From JAHRVQ01 sp963976815 (GTDB lineage: Bacteria > Pseudomonadota > Gammaproteobacteria > Pseudomonadales > Azotimanducaceae): 64,000 bases of DNA. Made by a program: the position numbers and the translations under genes. This document shows positions 25,840 to 34,783 of this stretch, piece after piece. Every line of letters begins with the position of its first letter. The first letter of the stretch is position 1. The notes beneath the pieces were generated by a model. The model had not been told where the DNA came from and did no database searches. It worked only from the letters and a program-made list of their open reading frames with translations. The stretch spans positions 62,001-126,000 of the forward strand of contig CAXBLU010000007.1 of NCBI GenBank assembly GCA_963976815.1. The letters are read 5' to 3'.

Positions 25840-27363
25840 TTGCGCATTAATGACCACCCAACGGACAAGATTGCCTACCAAATGTTGGGCAGCGGCGTTG
25901 AGGTTACCTATGGCGAACTAAACGCCGGCTCAAATCAGGCAGCCCACCTTTTTCGCGACCGCGGCATCCTCGCTGGAGACGGCATTGCCATTTGGCTGCC
26001 AAACCACGAAGAATTTCTCAAAATCACCTGGGCCGCCCAACGGGGAGGACTCTACTACACGCCAATTAGCACTTTTTTCCAGACTGACGAGGTCACCTAT
26101 ATCCTCGATAACTCTGACGCCCGGTTGCTGGTGACAAACCCAGAACTGCTTGCCCGCTTGCCAGAGTCCTTTCTCGCCAGCACAGAACTCGACATCTTGC
26201 TTGTTGATGGCTCAAACGCCGGTGGGGAAGCTCCGGGCTATCCAAACTGGATTGACGAACGAGCTAGATACCCATCCACGGCAATTGCCGATGAATACGA
26301 AGGCGCCGAGATGATTTATTCATCGGGTACAACAGGGCGCCCCAAGGGTGTCCGTTTTCCTTTGCAGTTCAATGAGATTGGGACGGTTTCCGACCTATTC
26401 AAAACCAGAATCCAGATGCATAACCTGAACTCAGAGGTTCGCTACCTGTCTACGGCTCCGATGTATCACTCGGCACCACTGCGCTACAACATGATGGTGA
26501 CCCGGCTGGGAGGCACCGCCTATATTCTCGAAAAGTTCGATGCAGAAGCCGCCCTTAGCGCCATCCATCAACATCAAATTACCCACAGCCAATGGGTCCC
26601 AACGATGTTTGTGCGACTCCTAAAACTACCCCGGGAGATTCGTGACCAATATGACTTGAGCTCCCTTCGGTACGCCATTCACGCTGCTGCCCCCTGCCCT
26701 GTTGATATCAAACAACAGATGATTGACTGGTTTGGACCGGTCATTTATGAGTACTACTCAGGAACCGAGGCAAACGGTTCGACGGCGATTACAACCGAAG
26801 AATGGCTATCCCATCGCGGTAGTGTTGGCCGGGCGATTCACGGTGAGCTTCATATCCTAAACGATAACGGCGTCGAGGTGCCGCCACTCGAATCCGGCAG
26901 CGTGTATTTTGCTCGGGGTTCAGATTTCAGCTACTACAAGGATGACAAAAAGACAGCCGCGGCAAAAAATGCCGCAGGTTGGTCAACCCTGGGGGACATA
27001 GGCTATGTTGATGCTGAGGGGTATCTCTACCTACAGGATCGAAAATCTTTCATGATTATTTCCGGAGGCGTGAATATTTACCCTCAGGAGGTTGAGAATC
27101 TATTAGTTAATCATCCGAAGGTAGCAGACGTGGCTGTATTTGGTGTGCCAAATGAAGAGTTTGGTGAAGAAGTCAAAGCCGTTGTCGAACTACTCCCCGG
27201 GGAACTCAGTTCCGAGCAACTGGCTCTTGAACTAATTGATTATTGTCGAGAAAAACTTTCCCACGTCAAATGCCCCCGCAGCATCGACTTCAGCCTCGCA
27301 CTACCGCGTCATCCAACGGGCAAGCTCTACAAAAAGCCCCTTAGAGATCAATACTGGGCATAA
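25840..27363 (+). CDS. AMP-dependent acyl-CoA synthetase
   Basis: A 507-residue adenylate-forming enzyme that would activate a carboxylic acid to its CoA thioester. The P-loop is MIYSSGTTGRPKGVR (about 165-180); other motifs are YEYYSGTEANG and GDIGYVDAEGYLYLQDRKS, and the catalytic lysine is in HPTGKLYKKPL near the end. The start is TTG at 25840; homologous proteins begin in the same place (HPTDKIAYQM), which supports it. FadD/medium-chain-type substrates are likely but not readable from the sequence. Confidence 0.92.
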   Translation: MRINDHPTDKIAYQMLGSGVEVTYGELNAGSNQAAHLFRDRGILAGDGIAIWLPNHEEFLKITWAAQRGGLYYTPISTFFQTDEVTYILDNSDARLLVTNPELLARLPESFLASTELDILLVDGSNAGGEAPGYPNWIDERARYPSTAIADEYEGAEMIYSSGTTGRPKGVRFPLQFNEIGTVSDLFKTRIQMHNLNSEVRYLSTAPMYHSAPLRYNMMVTRLGGTAYILEKFDAEAALSAIHQHQITHSQWVPTMFVRLLKLPREIRDQYDLSSLRYAIHAAAPCPVDIKQQMIDWFGPVIYEYYSGTEANGSTAITTEEWLSHRGSVGRAIHGELHILNDNGVEVPPLESGSVYFARGSDFSYYKDDKKTAAAKNAAGWSTLGDIGYVDAEGYLYLQDRKSFMIISGGVNIYPQEVENLLVNHPKVADVAVFGVPNEEFGEEVKAVVELLPGELSSEQLALELIDYCREKLSHVKCPRSIDFSLALPRHPTGKLYKKPLRDQYWA

Positions 27364-27419
27364 CTTGAGGAATTCCGGATCTGGTCTACACTTACGATAA
27401 CCCGTCAAGGAATGACCCA

Positions 27420-27710
27420 ATGGCCAAGCGTAGAATCGTCCTCACCAGTCAGGAAATGAATGAACTGAATGGCAAAATCAAACTGCTCGAGTCTCAACTC
27501 AGCCGCTCGAACCATCGTGTTGGCGAGTTAGAAACAGGCGTTCAAAAAATCCAGAAACTTGTCGCGAAGAAAACCAAGCGTAAAGACCCGGATGCTCTGT
27601 GCGAAGAAGTCATCAATCTTGCGGCTAAAGCCATCAACCCCCCGGTAACCGTCCGCGAAGAACGGCTTGCAGCTGAAGCCGAGGAAGCTGAACTGGCTAC
27701 AGCCGGCTAA
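27420..27710 (+). CDS. Small coiled-coil protein of unknown function
   Basis: A 96-residue basic protein. Residues ~8-45 form a coiled coil (NGKIKLLESQLSRSNHRVGE) and are followed by a Lys-rich stretch VAKKTKRKDPDALCEEV. The C-terminus is Glu/Ala-rich. ATG at 27420. Its last 14 bp overlap the convergent folK. I do not recognise a named family. Confidence 0.65.
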   Translation: MAKRRIVLTSQEMNELNGKIKLLESQLSRSNHRVGELETGVQKIQKLVAKKTKRKDPDALCEEVINLAAKAINPPVTVREERLAAEAEEAELATAG

Positions 27711-28182
27711 TTTCCATCGCTGGCGCATTCTGGATCAACACATCAATTCTGATTTGCTGACCCGGCAAGATAAACCCTGGACAAATTTCTGCCAGGGGTA
27801 ACAAAACGAATAACCGTTCTACTGTTCTGGGGTGCGGTACCTCAAGTTCCGGTCTGGCAATTTGCTCTTCACCGTAAGTGATCAAATCCAGATCTATGGC
27901 CCGGGCTACATTTTTCCCGTGATCGAAGGGCCGCCCCATCTCAATTTCGAGCGCCTGGAGTTCCGCCAATAGGCTCCCGGCGGCAAGGGTAGTCTCGAAT
28001 GCCACCACTGCGTTGACAAAGGCCCCCGATTGATCATTCATACCCACAGGTTCTGAGCGCCACAGCGAGGATCGCAACAAAGCCCCCTCCGCCAGAGCCT
28101 GCAAACGATCCATCGCTAGTTCAACCTGGGCTACCGGGTTGCCTGCATTTGCACCAATCGCAACAATCACCTCAGGCATCAT
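27697..28182 (-). CDS. folK: 2-amino-4-hydroxy-6-hydroxymethyldihydropteridine pyrophosphokinase
   Basis: A 161-residue HPPK that transfers pyrophosphate from ATP to the folate precursor. Signatures are VAIGANAGNP at the N-terminus, FVNAVVAFET, GRPFDHGKN followed by ARAIDLDLITYG, and PHPRTVERLFVLLPLAEI. The length is normal. It is not next to other folate genes here. Confidence 0.94.
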   Translation of the reverse strand: MMPEVIVAIGANAGNPVAQVELAMDRLQALAEGALLRSSLWRSEPVGMNDQSGAFVNAVVAFETTLAAGSLLAELQALEIEMGRPFDHGKNVARAIDLDLITYGEEQIARPELEVPHPRTVERLFVLLPLAEICPGFILPGQQIRIDVLIQNAPAMEISRL

Positions 28183-28358
28183 TATCTTCAGGGCTTTCCA
28201 CAGCCCAGTTCACAGTAATGTTGATTAATAGCAATTCCATTTCCAATCGTGATAGTTTTACCGTCGAAACTTTTACTGAATTTAGGCTTCAAATTGTAGC
28301 TCTAATTCTTAGCTTTATTTATTAGCTCTAAATACATGAACTATAAGGGGAAGTCACA

Positions 28359-29444
28359 ATGAAAGCAGCTGTCCTACGGGAAGCCAACAAACCACTCGAA
28401 ATCGAAGAAGTTCAAATTTCCAAACCCGGCCCACGGGAAGTCATGGTTAGACCTATTGCCGCGGGTGTTTGTCACAGTGACCTGCACTTTATGGATGGCT
28501 CCTACCCCTACATGTTGCCAACCATCCTCGGCCACGAAAGCGCCGGGATTGTTGAAGAAGTTGGTTCCGACGTGACCTACGTCAAGAAAGGCGACCATGT
28601 CATCACTTGCTTGTCTGCCTTCTGTGGCCATTGTGAAAAATGTATCACAGGGCATCTATCACTTTGCGCATCTCCTGAGGTCTCCCGTAAGCAAGAAGAA
28701 GAATCTCGATTATCTATTGGCGGCGCACCGGTTCACCAGTTTTTGAATCTTTCTTCTTTTGCTGAACTCATGCTGATCCACGAACATGCCCTGGTAAAAG
28801 TCCGTGAAGATATGCCAATGGACAGAGCGGCTCTAATCGGTTGTTCAACCACAACGGGTGTGGGCGCAGTGTTCCACACCGCAAAGGTTGAACCTGGTTC
28901 AAAGGTTGCCGTAATTGGTTGTGGCGGTGTGGGCCTTGCGGCTATTAATGGCGCGGCGATTGCCGGCGCATCTCAGATTATCGCCGTTGACATGGTTGAC
29001 TCAAAACTAGAACTCGCCAAAGCAGTAGGCGCAACCCATACAATCAATGCGAGCAAATGCGATGCGGTCGGTGAAGTCCTCGAGCTGACCCAGGGTGGTT
29101 GTCACTACACATTTGAGGCCATTGGCCTAAAGGCAACCGCGGAGCAGGCATTCAAGATGCTGCAATCCGGCGGCGTTGCCACCGTAATCGGCATGATTCC
29201 CATCGGCACCATGGTCGAAGTTCATGGTGTTGAATTGCTCGCTGAAAAGAAACTACAGGGGTCGAATATGGGATCAAACCGATTCCGAGTCGATATGCCT
29301 CGCTTCATCGATTTTTATCTCGATGGTAAGTTGCATTTGGACCAGATGATCTCGAAGCATATTAAGCTTGCGGAAGTGAACGATGCGTTAAACGCGCTGA
29401 AAACTGGCCAGGAAGCGCGTCACATCATTATGTTTGACCAATAG
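28359..29444 (+). CDS. Zinc-dependent alcohol dehydrogenase
   Basis: A 361-residue MDR-superfamily dehydrogenase. Catalytic zinc ligands are Cys38 and the GHE motif at 58-60; the structural zinc site is Cys89, Cys92, Cys95 and Cys103. The Rossmann motif is VIGCGGVGLAAINGA, with an acidic residue (AVDMVDSK) that favours NAD+ over NADP+. An AGGGGAAG ribosome site precedes the ATG. The substrate is unknown; the length and zinc set resemble class III-like bacterial alcohol dehydrogenases. Confidence 0.93.
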   Translation: MKAAVLREANKPLEIEEVQISKPGPREVMVRPIAAGVCHSDLHFMDGSYPYMLPTILGHESAGIVEEVGSDVTYVKKGDHVITCLSAFCGHCEKCITGHLSLCASPEVSRKQEEESRLSIGGAPVHQFLNLSSFAELMLIHEHALVKVREDMPMDRAALIGCSTTTGVGAVFHTAKVEPGSKVAVIGCGGVGLAAINGAAIAGASQIIAVDMVDSKLELAKAVGATHTINASKCDAVGEVLELTQGGCHYTFEAIGLKATAEQAFKMLQSGGVATVIGMIPIGTMVEVHGVELLAEKKLQGSNMGSNRFRVDMPRFIDFYLDGKLHLDQMISKHIKLAEVNDALNALKTGQEARHIIMFDQ

Positions 29445-29480
29445 GCTTAATTTAGAAATACCACTAACCGGACACACTCA

Positions 29481-30674
29481 ATGCGAACAACGCCAGAAGA
29501 TGTCGGCCTGTCAGGTGCAAGGCTATATAAGATTGATCATCTGACCCAACGTTACATTGATGAGGGAAAGTTAGCGGGCACTATTTCGTTGGTGGCTCGG
29601 CGCGGCGAGATTGTGCACCTTGAAAGTCAGGGCTTAATGGATATCGAAGCCGAGAAGAAGATGCAGGACGACACCATCTTCCGCATTTACTCGATGTCCA
29701 AGCCCATCACCAGCGTTGCGTTGATGATGCTTTACGAGGACGGCTGTTTTCAGCTTGATGACCCAGTATCCCGGTTTATTCCGGGCTTTGCTGACCTACA
29801 GGTTTATGGCAAGTCTGGTCACCAAAAAGCAGAACGGCAAATGACCATTCGCGATTTGCTCACCCACACTTCCGGTCTTACCTACGGATTTCTCCAAACT
29901 CACCCCGTCGATGACCTGTATCGGGATGCCGCGGTGGAAGAATCCGACACCCTTGATGACATGATCGAAAAGCTTTGCGAATTGCCTTTGGTTTTCTCAC
30001 CGGGTACACGTTGGCGTTATAGCGTCGCAACGGATGTGTGTGGTTACCTTGTACAAAAGATTTCTGACATTCCCTTTGATGACTTTCTTAAGGAACAGAT
30101 CTTTGAACCCCTCGACATGAAAGACACGGGCTTTTATGTCCCTGAAGCCGAGAGCCATCGATTTGCTGCCAACTATCAAAAAACGCCTGAAGACGGCATG
30201 CAACTCATCGACTCGCCTGAACGCAGCCCTTATTTGAAACCAAAGTCCATGCATTCAGGCGGCGGTGGTTTAGTATCGACGGTCCATGACTACTATCGAT
30301 TTGCGCAACTCCTGTTGAATGGCGGAGAGTTTGACGGCGTCAGACTACTTGGCATCAAAACAATGGAGTTAATGGCCAGCAACCATTTACCCAATAACGG
30401 CGATCTGACCAGTATGGGCCAGGCGACTTTTAGCGAGACACCTTTCGACGGAATAGGATTTGGGCTGGGATTTTCAGTCATGATTGATCCAACCGAGGCT
30501 CAGATTCTCGGCTCCCCCGGCGAGTTTGCCTGGGGCGGCGCTGCCAGCACCTACTTCTGGGTTGACCCTGAGGAGGACATGTTGGTGATTTTCTTAACTC
30601 AACTTATGCCATCAGGCAGCTATCCAATTCGGCGAGAATTGCGCGTGGCAGCATACCAATCTATCATAGACTAA
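29481..30674 (+). CDS. Serine hydrolase (beta-lactamase class C / esterase family)
   Basis: A 397-residue member of the penicillin-binding-protein-like serine hydrolases. The SxxK nucleophile motif is S71-M-S-K74. The tyrosine motif is WRYSVATDV and the late glycine motif is HSGGGGLVST. No signal peptide is visible, which fits a cytoplasmic esterase rather than a secreted beta-lactamase. The gene lies 36 nt after the dehydrogenase and 10 nt before the biotinyl-domain gene, so the three may form one operon. Confidence 0.9.
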   Translation: MRTTPEDVGLSGARLYKIDHLTQRYIDEGKLAGTISLVARRGEIVHLESQGLMDIEAEKKMQDDTIFRIYSMSKPITSVALMMLYEDGCFQLDDPVSRFIPGFADLQVYGKSGHQKAERQMTIRDLLTHTSGLTYGFLQTHPVDDLYRDAAVEESDTLDDMIEKLCELPLVFSPGTRWRYSVATDVCGYLVQKISDIPFDDFLKEQIFEPLDMKDTGFYVPEAESHRFAANYQKTPEDGMQLIDSPERSPYLKPKSMHSGGGGLVSTVHDYYRFAQLLLNGGEFDGVRLLGIKTMELMASNHLPNNGDLTSMGQATFSETPFDGIGFGLGFSVMIDPTEAQILGSPGEFAWGGAASTYFWVDPEEDMLVIFLTQLMPSGSYPIRRELRVAAYQSIID

Positions 30675-30684
30675 CGAGATACTC

Positions 30685-30909
30685 ATGGCGCGAATCGAAA
30701 TCGAATCGGATGTGACAGGCAATGTCTGGAAGATCGAAAAAAAAGTCGGTGATCGATTGGAAGCAGAAGACGTCATCATGATTTTAGAATCTATGAAAAT
30801 GGAAATTCCAGTCGAAACCCCCAACGCCGGTACCTTGATCGAAATCCTGGTCAAAGAAGAAGATCAGGTCGATGAAGATCAGATAGTCGCTATTGTCGAA
30901 AGTGACTAG
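30685..30909 (+). CDS. Stand-alone biotinyl/lipoyl domain protein
   Basis: A 74-residue protein that is a single biotin-attachment domain. The acceptor lysine is Lys38 in ESMKMEIP. The flanking beta hairpins (VTGNVWKIEKKVGDRLEAED) fit the fold. It resembles the small biotin carboxyl carrier units of acyl-CoA carboxylases, but no carboxylase subunit is encoded nearby, so it must work with enzymes encoded elsewhere if it is a carrier. Confidence 0.88.
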   Translation: MARIEIESDVTGNVWKIEKKVGDRLEAEDVIMILESMKMEIPVETPNAGTLIEILVKEEDQVDEDQIVAIVESD

Positions 30910-30912
30910 GCT

Positions 30913-31698
30913 CTAACGCCCAGTGAAATTCGGCTCTCTCTTTCCAAAAAAGGCCTGGACGCCTTCAGCTCTATCATCTGTCAGAGTCGTCAAAATATTT
31001 TGATCCGTGTCCATATGCATAATGGCTTGATCCAGGGCATTGCTCACCGCGTTAATACTTTGCTTAATCATTTGCGTCGCAATTGGCGGTTGTCCGGCAT
31101 ATAACAACGCCATTTCCATCGCCTTGGCTTCCAACCGCGCTGTCGGCACAACCTCGTCAAGAAAGCCCCAGGAAAGCAGCGTTTGCGCATCTTCTTTAGC
31201 CCCGAGCATGATCATCCTTTTTGCCCGGGCTGGACCGATCAACCGAACGCACAGAGGCAAAGATTGCCACATCAAGTTGATGCCAAGATTCACTTCAGGA
31301 TAACCGCAATAACAATCCTCAGAGCCAATTCGAAAGTCGCAAGCAGTTGGGATGCAAGCTCCGCCCCCAAGGGCGACGCCGTGTATCGCGGCAATAGTGA
31401 CCTGATTAATTTCTGTAATTGCTTTGATCATCCTTGCACCCAGACCTGATTTACGGCGACGGATAATCATCGAATCGTCTGTTGAGACCTTCTGTTTTAG
31501 ATCCGCCCCTGCGCTAAAGTGTTTGCCCGCGCCAGAAAAAATGACAACCCGGGTTTGTTCATCATCGAGAAAACTCCGGGCTACCGCTTCGATATCTTCC
31601 ATTAGCCCAGTATTTAGCGCATTCAATTGTTCCGGACGATTTAAGATCACCCGGGTCACATGGCCCTCGGATCGAACGACAAGATTGTTATAGATCAT
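30913..31698 (-). CDS. Enoyl-CoA hydratase/isomerase family protein
   Basis: A 261-residue crotonase-fold enzyme. The oxyanion hole is formed by the FSAGADLKQ segment (residues ~62-70) and the AIHGVALGGG segment (about 106-115). A glutamate is present in the GYPEVNLGI loop, as in hydratases. Convergent with the biotinyl-domain gene, 3 bp apart. The substrate chain length is not predictable. Confidence 0.9.
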   Translation of the reverse strand: MIYNNLVVRSEGHVTRVILNRPEQLNALNTGLMEDIEAVARSFLDDEQTRVVIFSGAGKHFSAGADLKQKVSTDDSMIIRRRKSGLGARMIKAITEINQVTIAAIHGVALGGGACIPTACDFRIGSEDCYCGYPEVNLGINLMWQSLPLCVRLIGPARAKRMIMLGAKEDAQTLLSWGFLDEVVPTARLEAKAMEMALLYAGQPPIATQMIKQSINAVSNALDQAIMHMDTDQNILTTLTDDRAEGVQAFFGKREPNFTGR

Positions 31699-31771
31699 CA
31701 GCTTCCCTTATTTTGACTTGATCACGATGCGGCTCGTAACTGATAAGGATGCTGAACGGAGCATTAAGAAT

Positions 31772-31954
31772 TTACAAGCGGTCGGGTAAATACAGGGAGT
31801 AGGTGTCCCGCCGAATATAGGGTGATCGGCGAATTCTGCTTCTACGATAGGTTGAAGGTTTCCAACAAACCTTTAGCCAACGGAAGAAACCACGTCGATA
31901 TTGTTGCCGTCGATCCTTGCCGGATCGTCGCTCGGTGAAGGTGACCTTGTGCAC
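31772..31954 (-). CDS. Small Arg-rich hypothetical protein
   Basis: A 60-residue protein with 19 or so arginines and lysines. The N-terminal FTERRSGKDRRQQ resembles the RRSGKDRR stretch seen at the start of several small uncharacterised proteobacterial proteins. The start is GTG at 31954 with GGGG upstream. Coding status is uncertain. Confidence 0.35.
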   Translation of the reverse strand: MHKVTFTERRSGKDRRQQYRRGFFRWLKVCWKPSTYRRSRIRRSPYIRRDTYSLYLPDRL

Positions 31955-32139
31955 ACGTTTACCCCGCTATGTCGGGTAGGAACTGTTTCTTGAATTGGTA
32001 TTTCTTGAATTAGGACTATTTAGTTTAAGTGAGCAAATCCGGTTGTAAACAAACGATATGGTCTTAAAACCCCAAAATATATACCAGGGATGAGCCCGTA
32101 CCTTTTCCCAGCGGACACCACCGCGTATGATGCCCGCCA

Positions 32140-32352
32140 ATGAAATCACGACTTTCCAAAGAAGAAGCCCTGTCATTTCTCCTGACTTATTTGATCGTTG
32201 AGCGGCAGCAATCCTTCACCCTGAACCAGATGACCCTATTTAGTCTGTCCAACCTCGCATTGGAGGTGGAACATCGCTTAAGCAGCGAAGAGGGGCTTAT
32301 TCCCCATGAGGTTATCGAAGCTCTGGCTGATCAATTTATCGAGACTCTATAA
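32140..32352 (+). CDS. Small hypothetical protein upstream of HAD phosphatase
   Basis: A 70-residue acidic, helical protein (LSKEEALSFLLTYLIVERQQ). Its stop codon directly abuts the ATG of the HAD gene, so the two are almost certainly co-translated. I do not recognise a family. Confidence 0.65.
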   Translation: MKSRLSKEEALSFLLTYLIVERQQSFTLNQMTLFSLSNLALEVEHRLSSEEGLIPHEVIEALADQFIETL

Positions 32353-33012
32353 ATGCTGAACCCCAGACCCGCTGCGCTCATTTTTGATATGGATGGCACT
32401 CTGCTGGATACAGAACCGCTCTACTCCGAGGCGACTCAAAAAGTACTCGACCCTTATAACGCCACCTACACCATGGAGCTAAAAAGACGCTGCATTGGTG
32501 GAGATTCCCACACCAGCGCTCAGATTGTCATTGATGCATTTGATTTACCGATGACTACCCAGGAATTTCTCACCCAGCGGGAGGTTCACTTAATGTCGCT
32601 GTTTCCCTCGGCTGCAGAAATGCCAGGGGCAGAAAATTTCATCAACGCCCTGGCTGAAAAGGGCGTGGCACTGGGCCTGGCAACCAGTAGCCACCGTCAC
32701 CTGGTCGACGTTAAGTTCACCCACCGGAGCTGGTCGAAGCACTTTTCAGTGGTGGTTTGTGGTGACGATGCAGAGTTAAAGCAAGGTAAGCCCGCGCCGG
32801 ATATATTTGAGCTTTGCGCCACACGGCTTGGGGTTAAGCCTTCAGATTGTATTGCCTTCGAAGACTCACCCAACGGTGTTACCTCGGCAACTGCGGCGGG
32901 GATGCAGGTGATTGCAATTAATAGTCCTTATGTCGAACCGGGTGCACTGTCGAGTGCTGCCCTTGCAATCGATCACTATGACGAACTATCAGCCCTCATA
33001 GAGTCGATCTAG
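32353..33012 (+). CDS. HAD-superfamily phosphatase (HDHD1/beta-phosphoglucomutase-like)
   Basis: A 219-residue HAD hydrolase. Motif I is FDMDGTLLDTE (residues ~10-20), motif II is LATSSHR, motif III lysine is in KQGKPAPDIFE and motif IV is AFEDSPNGV. The C1 helical cap fits the pseudouridine-5'-phosphatase / beta-phosphoglucomutase branch. The LGVKPSDCIAFEDS arrangement is complete, so it should be active. Confidence 0.92.
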   Translation: MLNPRPAALIFDMDGTLLDTEPLYSEATQKVLDPYNATYTMELKRRCIGGDSHTSAQIVIDAFDLPMTTQEFLTQREVHLMSLFPSAAEMPGAENFINALAEKGVALGLATSSHRHLVDVKFTHRSWSKHFSVVVCGDDAELKQGKPAPDIFELCATRLGVKPSDCIAFEDSPNGVTSATAAGMQVIAINSPYVEPGALSSAALAIDHYDELSALIESI

Positions 33013-33013
33013 C

Positions 33014-33460
33014 CTAGCTCTCTTTTTTGGACTGGTTTTGTGTCGTATTTCCCAATCGATTCCAGAATTCCATGTTCTGCTCCAGGGCTTTTCTCATCAG
33101 CGCCATAGGCTCCGCTCCGGCGAGGTCTTGCATTCTCGAACGATACCGTTGCTCATGGTCGAGGAACGTCGTAATACTCTGTTCAATATAGCGACTCACA
33201 ACATTCTGCATCGGTGCACCATAGAAACGGATAAGCTGTTGAAGTACTCGATTGGTTAAAATCGGCTCATGGCCCTCCCCTTCCTGTTCAGAAATAATTT
33301 GTAACAGGACGGAACGGGTCAGATCCTTATCGGTCTTTGAATCAACAACCCTGATCATGTCTCCCCGAAGCACAATTTTTCGGATATCTTCCACCGTCAC
33401 ATAGCAGCTCTCTTGAATATCATAGAGGCGACGATTCGGGTACTTCTTGAATTCTCTCAT
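33014..33460 (-). CDS. phaR: Polyhydroxyalkanoate synthesis regulator PhaR
   Basis: A 148-residue DNA-binding regulator. The N-terminal PHB/PHA accumulation-regulator domain is unmistakable (KKYPNRRLYDIQESCYVTVED). The C-terminal part (about 75-130) is the PhaR repeat region. In Ralstonia and Paracoccus, PhaR represses phasin genes and is titrated off DNA by growing PHA granules. Two phasin genes with matching palindromic operators lie 3 kb away (36310-36340 and 36954-36984). Confidence 0.93.
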   Translation of the reverse strand: MREFKKYPNRRLYDIQESCYVTVEDIRKIVLRGDMIRVVDSKTDKDLTRSVLLQIISEQEGEGHEPILTNRVLQQLIRFYGAPMQNVVSRYIEQSITTFLDHEQRYRSRMQDLAGAEPMALMRKALEQNMEFWNRLGNTTQNQSKKES

Positions 33461-33475
33461 TGGGCTAATTCCTAC

Positions 33476-34258
33476 TTAAGCGTACAGCGCGGCGAGGGCC
33501 GCTGGTCGTTGATACTTTACCCACTCATTGTCTGCCTGGGCCAACCTATCCGCCACGATGTGGTAAATCGATGGATTAAAGGCCATGCCGCAGTGGCTGC
33601 CACAGACTCTAACATTCTGGGTTGTGCCGTCTTCAAACTCCTCCATGCACCCTTCCCAGTGCACAACACCATCACCTTTACTATAAATGGCGGTCATTGG
33701 TACCGGAGGCGAGCTCGATTCATCAAAAAACTCTAGTGCATCACGCATCTCTTCTGGTGTCATGCCCGTCGACCGCTCAAAGAGTTGAGAGACAATACTT
33801 GCCACAGCGTCACTCTTATCCATGCGAATGGGACTGCCTAGAGAAATGACCTGTCGAACATGTTGTGGATACAGTCTCGCGAGCTCACGGGCAAAAACAC
33901 CGCCCAGACTCTGACCAATCAACGACACTTTACCTTCCGTTTGCTCCACCAGTTGAAGAAACATTTCCGGCAATTGTGTTGCCATGATGTCAAAACGACC
34001 GGTATTTCGGCCAAGATTCCAGCCCACCGGCGAATACCCCATACGGGACAAATATTTTCGCAGAACTGCTGTCGATTCGTCACCCGCCATAAAACCCGGT
34101 AATACCATGACGCTGTGGCCATCACCCCTGGGCAGGGTACGCAACAAAGGCCAGGTCATCGACAGGGCGCTGAGCTCAAACAGTGTGCGGGGAATCTCGG
34201 AGGCGAAATTCATCATCGAGGGGCCCCGGGGCTTCTCTACGTCTAGCTGTTCGTACAT
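33476..34258 (-). CDS. Alpha/beta hydrolase
   Basis: A 260-residue alpha/beta-hydrolase. The nucleophile elbow is LIGQSLGGVFARELA, with the DGVVHWEG loop (Asp) and the SHCGMAFNPS loop (His) completing a triad. An N-terminal membrane-like segment is lacking. Its place between phaR and the WS/DGAT gene suggests a role in storage-lipid or polyester turnover, but the substrate is not readable. A single TTGCATTGAA site resembling the phasin operators lies at 34293, just upstream. Confidence 0.85.
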   Translation of the reverse strand: MYEQLDVEKPRGPSMMNFASEIPRTLFELSALSMTWPLLRTLPRGDGHSVMVLPGFMAGDESTAVLRKYLSRMGYSPVGWNLGRNTGRFDIMATQLPEMFLQLVEQTEGKVSLIGQSLGGVFARELARLYPQHVRQVISLGSPIRMDKSDAVASIVSQLFERSTGMTPEEMRDALEFFDESSSPPVPMTAIYSKGDGVVHWEGCMEEFEDGTTQNVRVCGSHCGMAFNPSIYHIVADRLAQADNEWVKYQRPAALAALYA

Positions 34259-34292
34259 CTACACCCCCCAAATCGTTGTTTTTGTTGCTTTG

Positions 34293-34302
34293 TTGCATTG
34301 AA
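34293..34302. promoter_or_regulatory. Possible single PhaR-type half operator
   Basis: TTGCATTGAA matches the phasin operator TTGCAYTGCAA at eight or nine of the aligned positions. It lies 35 bp upstream of the alpha/beta-hydrolase start on the minus strand. No matching second site is present at the 20-bp spacing seen in the phasin promoters. Confidence 0.3.
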
Positions 34303-34475
34303 CAACGGTCCGAGTGTGGCGGAGTTAAGTTTGGGAAGCAAGGCTCTTTACCGGGAAAATTAACCCTATTTTGGCTTGCAAATTTGACCCCTAATACGCT
34401 CTTAACAATCGTTTATTAGACTTCCCCTGGATTTATTTTGTGGCAGTGCACAAATCAGTTGACGGAGGAATTTCG

Positions 34476-34613
34476 ATGCCTATAATCCGCGCCAACGCAC
34501 CACCTTGGGACATGCTGTTCTCGCAATACCCCAAGATGGTGACCGGTCTGTCGTTTGAATCCACAAGATTAAGACATCAATTCGCTATAAGCCTTACAAA
34601 AACAATAGCTTAG
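34476..34613 (+). CDS. Possible 45-residue small protein with strong ribosome site
   Basis: ATG at 34476 lies six bases after GGAGGA, the best ribosome site in a 525-bp gap. The product starts MPIIRANAPPWDMLFSQYP and stops at TAG 34611. I do not recognise a family. It may be a real small gene or the 5' remnant of a longer one. Between 34614 and 34783 I see only Shine-Dalgarno and AT-rich leader sequence. Confidence 0.4.
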   Translation: MPIIRANAPPWDMLFSQYPKMVTGLSFESTRLRHQFAISLTKTIA

Positions 34614-34783
34614 GTCCACGAACCCTATGGTGGCATAAGCGTTGCAAGCCCTTATAGACAGATGTAAACCGCTATAGAGCGTTATAGCGGATTGTCAAAA
34701 CTAACGGACAAAACTAACGGTCAAAGCAAACGGTTAACCAGGCGTTACACAGACTACTCATTCAAACTATTATGGAGGCGATC

